Assembly: GCA_903858075.1 (NCBI GenBank) | Contig: CAIOHI010000225.1 | Span: 1-5,759 of the forward strand | Reading direction: 5' to 3' | Length of the DNA: 5,759 bases | From: an uncultured Actinomycetes bacterium | GTDB taxonomy: Bacteria; Actinomycetota; Acidimicrobiia; Acidimicrobiales; Ilumatobacteraceae | Shown: positions 1 through 5,759 of the stretch, in pieces | Position numbering within the stretch: the stretch's first letter is position 1 | How the letters are laid out: each line of letters opens with the position of its first letter | The notes under the pieces: generated by a model | Databases searched by the model: none | Told to the model about the DNA's origin: nothing | Seen by the model: the letters and a program-made list of their open reading frames with translations, nothing else | Translations under genes and position numbers: made by a program

Positions 1-3000
1 GTGAATGCGACGCCAAACAATTCTGGTGGAATCGCAGCTACTTGGATTGCGCCTACCAACAATGGTGGTGCCGCAGTCTCGGGTTATGACGTGCGCGCTT
101 GTCTCGCAGAAGATCAGAAGTGTTCAGACCCAGTGCGTATTACCGATCTCAAAGCACTGAGCACCACTCTCGCAGAAGAGTTCTCACTTGGTTCGGCGTA
201 CTACGTAGAAGTTTCTGCAGTCAATGTGGCTGGCAGCAGCGAATATTCCGAGCCGTCAAATGAAGTAGTACCACGTAAGGCTCCGGATGCCCCAACTGCT
301 GTGAAAGCTGTTGTAAACAACACTGGCGGCGTTTCTCTCTCGTGGACTGCAGCTAAAAATAATGGTGCAGTAGTTACCGATTACTTCGTCAAGGCTTGTG
401 TTGGCGGAAAGTGTGATCTCGTTGAAGATGGCCAAAGTGATGCAACAAGCACAACGCTGTCGGGCCTCACTGTGGGCACGACCTACACCTTTGTTGTTGC
501 GGCGGTTAATGGTGCCGGACCGGGTGAATACTCAGACCCATCAGATGCCGTCACACCGCGCATGTTGCCAAGTGCACCAACACAAGTGAGTGCAGTAGCT
601 GACAAATTAGGAAATATTGACGTCACGTGGACAGCCCCTAGTGCAAATGGCGCAGTAATTACCGACTATGTCATTCAGTCGTGCGCTGCAAAAGTTTGTA
701 CAACATTTGACGATGGCACCTCGACAACAACCTCGGTGCAAGTAACGAAGTTGCCCCTAGGTGTTGCGGTGACATTCCAAGTGGCAGCAGTGAATGCTGC
801 TGGTACAGGCGATTACTCATCGCCGTCAAATGAAGTGGTTCCTGCTTCGCCGCCGGGAGCTCCAACTGGGCTTGATGGCACGCCAGATAACACATTTGTG
901 AACCTCACATGGACCGCCCCCGTAGTGACTGGCGGATTCACCATTTCCGACTACGTGGTGCAGGTATGTACTGGCGGGTCGTGTGTTGCTGCCAACGATG
1001 GCAATTCTCCAAATACCACAGCCAAAATTGTTGGACTGAAGAATGGCACGGCCTATACGTTTACTGTTGCTGCAGTCAACAGCATTGGCACAGGTGTTGC
1101 ATCCGATGTATCACGCGCCATTACACCGCGAACAATTCCAGGTGCTCCTACGAACTTGTTGGCGACGGCTGACTTCAATCGACAAACATTCGTGGAATGG
1201 AAAAACCCGGTAGATAACGGCGGCGCTGCCATTACTGGGTACCGCGTGCAGTGGTGTATTTCCGGGTACAACTGCTATACCTCACGGTGGAATGTTGCTA
1301 CTACCAAAGAGGTGTCTGCAACAAAGGCACAGATTATCGACTTAGAAAAACTCAATGATTCCTTCAGCTACCGCGTTTCTGTTTCTAATGAAGCAGGTTG
1401 GGGTCCATGGTCACAGAGGTCAAACGACGTGGTTGCGCGAAGTGCGCCAAATACGCCAAGCAATGTAGTTGCAACAGCGAACAATACTGGTGGAATAGCG
1501 CTCACGTGGACCGCACCATTTGCAAACAACGCAGCTATTACTGACTATGTCGTTAAGGCCTGTGCCGATAAAGAATGCGTAGTTGTGAATGATGGTGTAG
1601 ATGTATTTGCTACCAAGACAATTACCGGCCTTACCTTGGGCAAGGAATACGCCTTCACCATTGCGGCAGTCAACATTGCAGGCACAAGCGCCGACTCTTC
1701 GCCATCAAACGGCGCAACACCTCGCACCGTGCCAGATGCACCAACAGACGTTGTTGCAACAATTGACGATGAAGGCCAAGTAGCGCTTTCATGGGTTGCT
1801 CCTGTGAATAACGGTGGTAATGCAATTAGTGATTACGCAGTGCAGTCATGCATCGGCACGAAGTGCACCACATTTAAAGACGAGGTCTCCACAGAACTCG
1901 AAGCAACCATCACTGGTCTGACCAATGGAACTGCTTACACATTCAAAGTTGCTGCAATTAATGCTGCGGGAACTGGTGCGTACTCAAGCGCATCAAGCAG
2001 CGTGACTCCGCGCACCGTTGCGGGCGTCCCTACAGGAGTAGTGGGTACTCCTGGCAATACAGAAGTAAAATTGGTTTGGGTTGCACCATCGAATAACGGC
2101 GGCAGTGAAATTACCGACTACATCGTTCAGTCATGTGAAGGCGAAACTTGCACAGTATTTACCGATTCAGTTTCCGCCCTCGCAGGCACAACGGTGACGG
2201 GGTTGAAGAACGGTACTGCCTACACCTTCCGTGTAGCTGCGGTGAATGCTGCGAAGAGCGGAAGCTATTCCGAGAAGTCAGAACCTGTTACGCCGCGTAC
2301 AGTTCCAGGCGCACCAACTGCTGTTGTGGGAACACCAAATGATGTTGGCCAAATTGCTGTGTCGTGGACAGCACCTACAGACAATGGTGGCAATGCCATT
2401 CGTAATTACGTCGTTCAGAGGTGCTTGAACGCATCGTGCCAAAACGTTACCCGTACTGCAAACCCAGGTACTTCAACAACAGAGCTCGTCAGTAGTGTGG
2501 AGAGTGGCATTGGCTATACCTTCCGTGTTGCAGCACTGAACGCTGCTGGCCAGGGTGCGTGGTCATCAGAGTCTGAAATCAGTATTCCTCGGATGGTTCC
2601 GGGTCGACCCACTGCTGTTGCGGGAACACCTGGCGATAAGAAAGTAGACCTCACGTGGACTGCGCCAAGAGCAAACGGTAGCGACATCACTACCTATGTG
2701 GTGAACTCATGTATCGACAATAAGTGCACTCCTTTTGTTCATGATGCAAATACCGCTACGCAGTTAACAGTCACTGGTCTCACCAATGGAACCGCATACA
2801 CCTTTACTGTTGCTGCAACAAACGGCATCGGTACTGGCGAAGCATCAGCACCGTCCGCTGCTATTACTCCGCGTACTGTTCCAGGCGCACCAACAAGTGT
2901 GGTGGCAAGTATCGACAACGATGGAAAAGTAGTCATTACATGGAAGGCCCCTACCGATAACGGTGGCAATGCCATTAAGGATTACATCGTGAAGTCGTGT

Positions 3001-4035
3001 GTAGACACCACATGCGCAATTGCGGCCGATTCAACATCGAACACGTTGAGTGCAACAATTAGCGGGCTTGCCTTGCGGACGTCTTATACCTTTATTGTCG
3101 CAGCGAAGAACGATGCAGGAGTGGGTCCGTACTCGGCAAACTCCGACATTGCAATTCTTCGTAAGTTGCCTTCAGTGCCGAACAAGCCAACTGCCGTACC
3201 CAACAATACGGGTGGGGTAGTAGTTACTTGGGTCGCACCTGAAGATGGTGGTGCAGATATTTCTGACTACGTGGTGCAGTCATGTACCGCATCAAATGTA
3301 TGCACTGACTTTACGCACACTGCTTCGACAAGTGAAACCATCACGGTGACGGGTCTTGCAACTGGTTCACCATTTACCTTCAAAGTTGCTGCAAAAAATG
3401 CGGCCGGAACTGGTGGCTTCTCGCTCAATTCCGATGCTGCAAGTCCACGTGTGGTGCCAGATGCACCAACAAGTATTAGTGCAGTTGCCAACGCCTCCGG
3501 TGGTGTTGTGGTGAAATGGGTTGCTCCTGCAAAAAATGGTGGAAATGCAATATCTGACTACGACGTTCAGTCGTGTATTTCAACAACATGTACTTCTTTT
3601 GTTAAATCATCAGCTTCTGCAGTGACAACACAAACCGTGACCGGACTGCAAACAGGAACCGCGTACACCTTTAAAGTGGCAGCAATCAATGCTGCCGGTA
3701 AGGGTGCATATTCAACGCCAACACAAAGCGAAGTGACTCCATTTGTTAAGCCTGATGCGCCAACAGAAGTAGTGGCTACTGCAAACAACACTGGTGGCAT
3801 TGCGGTGACCTGGAAGGCCCCTGTAAATACAGGCGGTATTGCTATTTCCGACTACGACGTGCAGTCGTGTATTTCTACAACGTGTACTTCTTTTGCGCGT
3901 GCATCGGCCTCAGCATTGCTCACGCAAACTGTCACTGGCCTCACGAAGGGCACCGCTTACACCTTCAAAGTTGCTGCCATCAATACCGCTGGCACAGGCT
4001 TGTACTCATTGCCGTCAGACCCGGCAACACCACGT
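1..4035 (+). repeat. Array of 14 tandem cysteine-stapled FN3 domains
   Basis: Approximate domain boundaries in residues are: 1-92 (N-terminally cut), 94-187, 188-281, 282-377, 378-480, 481-575, 576-671, 672-766, 767-864, 865-958, 959-1054, 1055-1150, 1151-1248 and 1249-1345. Each has the FN3 hallmarks: the strand B Trp (W15, 115, 210, 304, 400, 503, 598, 693, 789, 886, 981, 1077, 1173, 1271), a following AP..NGG..I.DY turn, a GL..GT.YTF.VAA.N..G strand E-F block, and a Pro-rich linker. Each also carries two Cys at the C-C' hairpin, usually as VQSC-x4-C; spacing is x6 in the first domain and x5 in the fifth and twelfth. Repeats are clearly homologous but differ widely at synonymous sites, so most of the array is old. 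FN3 arrays in bacteria typically act as extracellular spacers or binding modules. The fifth domain is longest and most divergent. Confidence 0.93.
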
Positions 4036-5759
4036 GTTGTTCCCGGTGCTGTGAGCAAAATTGCAGGCACACCTGGCGACGACAAGGTAGATCTTTCATG
4101 GACTGCTCCTACCGATAACGGTGGGTCGAGCATTACGAGTTACTCGGTTGCATTCTCAAGTGATGCAGGTTCATCGTGGTCGCAAGATCAATCGGCAAAC
4201 ACCACTTCACTTTCTGTAACTGGTCTTTCTGGCGGAACCGATTATCTCTTCCGTGTTGCAGCAAACAACGCTGCAGGTAGAGGGCCAGACGCCACATCTT
4301 CAGCTATTCGCACAAACCCATTTGCGTGTGTGCCAACAAAAACTACGAGTGGGCTCAACGTTGTGCTGACCTTTAGCAAAATAGGAACTTGCGTGTGGAC
4401 TGTTCCCAATGATGTTTCTTCACTAGACACTTTGATTATTGGTGGCGGTGGCGGTGCCAGCGCTGGTAACTCAGGAGCCGGTGGTGGTGCTGCATCTGTT
4501 GTTTCTGGAATTGCCGTAGTACCTGGCGCATCGCTCTACATCACTGTGGGTCAAGGGGGTGTTGCGGGGGCAAGTAGCCCAGCAGTGTCGGCAACTCCTG
4601 GTTTCTCGTCGGGCATTGCTATTGGTGCGAAGTCCTACGTATCTAATGGTGGTGCAGCAAGTACTTCAACATCAGCTGGTGCTGGCGGAACATCAACCAG
4701 TGGGTTTGCTGGCGGTATTGGTGGAACTTCTGCTCTTGGAAAATCAGGAACAAATAGTTACATCACAGGAACTGCAACGGTGTATGGCTCAGGTGGAGCC
4801 GGTACCGCATCTGCGTCGGGCACTGCAGGTGCAGCGAATACCGGTAATGGTGGCGGCTCGGGAACAGGTGCAGGCGGAGCTGGTGGGTCTGGTGTGGCAT
4901 TGTTGCGCTTTGCAGCGGCGCCAGTGAACGCATTCCCAAGTTTCATTGGTCAACCATTTGCTCGCTACGTAGCGAGTGATTACCAAACAACCGACTCGAC
5001 TCGTAAAACATGGGTTGATTCGTCAGGTAATAACAGGCCGGCTATTTCCATTGGAGGAACTCCAGGAGTTTCAGCAATCACAGGCAATGGTGCGGGTTCG
5101 GTCGTATCGGTCACTGGTGGAACTTCTGACAGCGTGAGGTTCCCCGACGCAGTACTTCCTTCTACCTACACACTTTTCCACGTTGCTCGCTATAGCGGCG
5201 CGAACAAGGGCCGCATTTTCAATAGCGCTTCGAATGCGATTTATTCCACTGGCTGGGGGCGGGTCTGTATTTCCAATTGCGATGAGGTCAATTGGCTTTC
5301 AGGCTTCTGGGGCGGAGGCGTTGCTATGGCGTATCACAACGGTTGGGTGGCGCCGTACGAGCCACGTAACGCGAACACCAACTGGCAATTGTCATCCGAT
5401 CAAAACACTGTGTATCGCGCAAATGGTAAGAGCTACACGATCTCTAATTCAGGCTATGTGAATGGCACAATGACAATCAATGCAGGAATGTATGGCGAAT
5501 ACTCAGACTGGAATGTTGCTGAAGTGCTGGTGTACAACAAAGCACTTTCCATCGCAGAAATTCAACAGGTAGAAAACTACCTTGCTCGTACTTATGGATT
5601 GAAGGGCACGACAATTGCAGGTGCAGACCTCGGAGTGTTGCAGGCTAAGAATATTAAGGGTGTTCAGAAAACTGAGCAGGGAATAACTGTTTCATGGAAC
5701 GCCGCAAGCGATAGCACTAACTTGGTCGACTACACATTGGAATACTCAACCGACAACAC
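1..5759 (+). CDS. Giant multidomain FN3 / glycine-rich / LamG surface protein, partial at both ends
   Basis: Frame 1 stays open through all 1919 codons, and its translation is a continuous run of recognisable extracellular modules, so this is one gene cut at both window edges. Domain order is FN3 x15 (residues 1-1437), glycine-rich beta domain (1441-1640), LamG-like domain (1645-1867) and the start of another FN3 (1877-1919). No signal peptide, membrane segment, sorting motif or catalytic domain is visible; these would lie outside. The first codon, GTG, sits in strand A/B of an FN3 domain, so it is not the start. All 32 cysteines fall into close pairs, as expected for a secreted protein folded under oxidising conditions. 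Composition is rich in Ala, Thr, Val, Gly, Ser and Asn. A role in adhesion or binding of glycans or particles is inferred from architecture. It could instead be the stalk of an extracellular enzyme whose catalytic part is missing here. Certain as coding; function uncertain. Confidence 0.95.
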   Translation, partial: MNATPNNSGGIAATWIAPTNNGGAAVSGYDVRACLAEDQKCSDPVRITDLKALSTTLAEEFSLGSAYYVEVSAVNVAGSSEYSEPSNEVVPRKAPDAPTAVKAVVNNTGGVSLSWTAAKNNGAVVTDYFVKACVGGKCDLVEDGQSDATSTTLSGLTVGTTYTFVVAAVNGAGPGEYSDPSDAVTPRMLPSAPTQVSAVADKLGNIDVTWTAPSANGAVITDYVIQSCAAKVCTTFDDGTSTTTSVQVTKLPLGVAVTFQVAAVNAAGTGDYSSPSNEVVPASPPGAPTGLDGTPDNTFVNLTWTAPVVTGGFTISDYVVQVCTGGSCVAANDGNSPNTTAKIVGLKNGTAYTFTVAAVNSIGTGVASDVSRAITPRTIPGAPTNLLATADFNRQTFVEWKNPVDNGGAAITGYRVQWCISGYNCYTSRWNVATTKEVSATKAQIIDLEKLNDSFSYRVSVSNEAGWGPWSQRSNDVVARSAPNTPSNVVATANNTGGIALTWTAPFANNAAITDYVVKACADKECVVVNDGVDVFATKTITGLTLGKEYAFTIAAVNIAGTSADSSPSNGATPRTVPDAPTDVVATIDDEGQVALSWVAPVNNGGNAISDYAVQSCIGTKCTTFKDEVSTELEATITGLTNGTAYTFKVAAINAAGTGAYSSASSSVTPRTVAGVPTGVVGTPGNTEVKLVWVAPSNNGGSEITDYIVQSCEGETCTVFTDSVSALAGTTVTGLKNGTAYTFRVAAVNAAKSGSYSEKSEPVTPRTVPGAPTAVVGTPNDVGQIAVSWTAPTDNGGNAIRNYVVQRCLNASCQNVTRTANPGTSTTELVSSVESGIGYTFRVAALNAAGQGAWSSESEISIPRMVPGRPTAVAGTPGDKKVDLTWTAPRANGSDITTYVVNSCIDNKCTPFVHDANTATQLTVTGLTNGTAYTFTVAATNGIGTGEASAPSAAITPRTVPGAPTSVVASIDNDGKVVITWKAPTDNGGNAIKDYIVKSCVDTTCAIAADSTSNTLSATISGLALRTSYTFIVAAKNDAGVGPYSANSDIAILRKLPSVPNKPTAVPNNTGGVVVTWVAPEDGGADISDYVVQSCTASNVCTDFTHTASTSETITVTGLATGSPFTFKVAAKNAAGTGGFSLNSDAASPRVVPDAPTSISAVANASGGVVVKWVAPAKNGGNAISDYDVQSCISTTCTSFVKSSASAVTTQTVTGLQTGTAYTFKVAAINAAGKGAYSTPTQSEVTPFVKPDAPTEVVATANNTGGIAVTWKAPVNTGGIAISDYDVQSCISTTCTSFARASASALLTQTVTGLTKGTAYTFKVAAINTAGTGLYSLPSDPATPRVVPGAVSKIAGTPGDDKVDLSWTAPTDNGGSSITSYSVAFSSDAGSSWSQDQSANTTSLSVTGLSGGTDYLFRVAANNAAGRGPDATSSAIRTNPFACVPTKTTSGLNVVLTFSKIGTCVWTVPNDVSSLDTLIIGGGGGASAGNSGAGGGAASVVSGIAVVPGASLYITVGQGGVAGASSPAVSATPGFSSGIAIGAKSYVSNGGAASTSTSAGAGGTSTSGFAGGIGGTSALGKSGTNSYITGTATVYGSGGAGTASASGTAGAANTGNGGGSGTGAGGAGGSGVALLRFAAAPVNAFPSFIGQPFARYVASDYQTTDSTRKTWVDSSGNNRPAISIGGTPGVSAITGNGAGSVVSVTGGTSDSVRFPDAVLPSTYTLFHVARYSGANKGRIFNSASNAIYSTGWGRVCISNCDEVNWLSGFWGGGVAMAYHNGWVAPYEPRNANTNWQLSSDQNTVYRANGKSYTISNSGYVNGTMTINAGMYGEYSDWNVAEVLVYNKALSIAEIQQVENYLARTYGLKGTTIAGADLGVLQAKNIKGVQKTEQGITVSWNAASDSTNLVDYTLEYSTDN
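3451..4035 (+). repeat. Closest internal pair of FN3 repeats (domains 13 and 14)
   Basis: Domains 13 (residues 1151-1248) and 14 (1249-1345) are the most alike neighbours in the array. Residues 1183-1200 and 1281-1298, offset by 98, are identical over 18 positions (AISDYDVQSCISTTCTSF). The matching 54 bases at 3547-3600 and 3841-3894 differ at six positions by my reading, all third codon positions and all silent. Both also share TQTVTGL and GTAYTFKVAAIN. This fits a tandem duplication of one module, followed by silent drift with the hairpin sequence held constant. Gene conversion is an alternative. Confidence 0.8.
4036..4311 (+). other. FN3 domain 15, cysteine-free variant
   Basis: Residues 1346-1437 are an FN3 domain with strand B Trp at 1367 (KVDLSWTAPTDNGGSSITSY), followed by SVTGLSGGTDYLFRVAANNAAG. 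At the hairpin where the preceding fourteen domains have a Cys pair, this one reads VAFSSDAGSSWS. That is the common bacterial FN3 form (YS.DGG..W) with no cysteine. It is also the shortest complete FN3 here, at about 92 residues. It is the last FN3 before the glycine-rich module and probably acts as the junction between the stapled stalk and the C-terminal modules. Its N-terminal half most resembles domain 10 (GTPGDKKVDLTWTAP). Confidence 0.88.
4321..4920 (+). other. Glycine-rich beta domain
   Basis: Residues 1441-1640 open with a beta segment, CVWTVPNDVSSLDTLIIGGGGG. This matches the recurring bacterial and phage pattern 'tftvPagvtsvdvlvvGGGGgG' that begins glycine-rich surface domains. It continues GAGGGAASVVSGIAVVPGASLYITVGQGG, again typical of that family (a strand ending in 'vtpG..y.vtVG.GG'). 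A long Gly/Ala/Ser/Thr stretch follows, closed by GGAGGSGVALLRFA near residues 1625-1638. Two cysteines, C1443 and C1464, flank the entry and could form a disulfide. Such domains occur in secreted adhesins and phage tail fibres; the exact ligand cannot be read from sequence. The low-complexity centre (roughly 1576-1632) may be partly unordered or form a polyglycine-like packed structure. Confidence 0.8.
4933..5601 (+). other. LamG-like (concanavalin A-like lectin/glucanase fold) domain
   Basis: Residues 1645-1867 show the order of motifs typical of the bacterial LamG_3-type jelly roll. These are ARYVASDYQTTDSTRKTWVDSSGN near the start (W1671, D1673, G1676), then TYTLFHVARYSG...GRIF (1722-1740). 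An aromatic block follows, NWLSGFWGGGVAMAYHNGW (1764-1782), then VYRANGK (1804-1810). The domain closes with AEVLVYNKALS and EIQQVENYLA..YGL (1840-1867). The length of about 220 residues suits the family. C1756 and C1760 sit just before the aromatic block and may form a disulfide. Members of this fold commonly bind carbohydrates or proteins, often with calcium. I see no catalytic glutamate pair of a glycoside hydrolase, so binding rather than cleavage is inferred. It lies between the glycine-rich domain and a further FN3, so it is internal and not the C-terminal tip. Confidence 0.85.
5629..5759 (+). other. Partial FN3 domain 16 (N-terminal half)
   Basis: Residues 1877-1919 begin another FN3. 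A strand A/B segment with Trp 1899 (EQGITVSWNAASDSTNLVDY) leads into YTLEYSTDN, where the window ends in mid-domain. As in domain 15, the hairpin takes the cysteine-free YS.D form. It shows that the protein continues past the LamG domain and suggests a second FN3 series downstream. A short linker, about residues 1868-1876, separates it from the LamG domain. Confidence 0.8.

Noticed and set aside
1..3. GTG at the first base as a possible start codon
   Set aside because: The residues that follow are already within strand A/B of an FN3 domain whose linker and first residues are missing, so the gene begins upstream.
671..3800. Several reverse-strand open frames of 60-78 codons spaced along the FN3 array, many containing VGAPGTVRGV-like peptides
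   Set aside because: The shared peptide is the antisense reading of the FN3 linker TPRTVPGAPT. The frames recur because the repeat recurs, and they lie wholly inside the coding gene with no supporting start context.
1..4311. Regular DNA repeats of about 290 bases as a possible CRISPR array or mobile-element repeat
   Set aside because: The periodicity is that of FN3 protein domains in one reading frame. Units are not identical at DNA level and lack short direct repeats with unique spacers.
4441..4920. PE_PGRS-like mycobacterial protein or collagen-like region
   Set aside because: There is no Gly-X-Y triplet regularity and no PE domain. The opening and strand pattern match the general bacterial glycine-rich domain family, and it sits in the middle of an FN3/LamG protein.
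4559..4927. Forward open frame of 122 codons in frame 2 over the glycine-rich region
   Set aside because: It overlaps the main frame entirely. Its Gln/Leu/Val-rich translation is what a shifted reading of GGT/GGC/GCA-rich DNA gives, with no domain resemblance.
5183..5461. Forward open frame of 92 codons over the LamG region
   Set aside because: The main frame here encodes clear LamG motifs; this frame shows none and begins and ends within that domain.

Overview
The whole window lies inside one protein-coding gene. Forward frame 1 is open from base 1 to base 5759, with 1919 full codons, two leftover bases and no stop codon. I see neither the true start nor the stop. The leading GTG falls inside a domain and is not a start. 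No second gene, RNA gene, promoter, terminator or mobile element can be supported, and no stretch lies outside the gene. Residue numbers below count from the first codon of the window.

The protein is a very large modular protein, almost certainly extracellular or cell-surface. Residues 1-1437 are fifteen tandem fibronectin type III (FN3) domains of about 92-103 residues; the first lacks its N-terminal end. They are joined by a recurring linker resembling TPRTVPGAPT. The first fourteen each carry a cysteine pair across the same hairpin, and the fifteenth does not. Residues 1441-1640 form a glycine-rich beta domain. Residues 1645-1867 form a LamG-like (concanavalin A-like) domain ending in the typical AEVLVYNKALS...EIQQVENYLA..YGL signature. 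A further FN3 domain without cysteines begins near residue 1877 and runs off the window.

The likely arrangement is a long, disulfide-stapled stalk of FN3 modules that presents a sticky glycine-rich module and a possible ligand-binding LamG module. More modules, the secretion signal and any cell-wall anchor would lie outside the window. Adhesion or polysaccharide/particle binding is an inference from architecture; no catalytic domain is visible here.

The organism is probably bacterial. GC content is about one half by eye. Giant FN3 proteins with linkers of the TPRTVPGAPT type and LamG modules of this kind are, from memory, frequent in aquatic Actinomycetota of moderate GC. That placement is weak and rests on protein style only.
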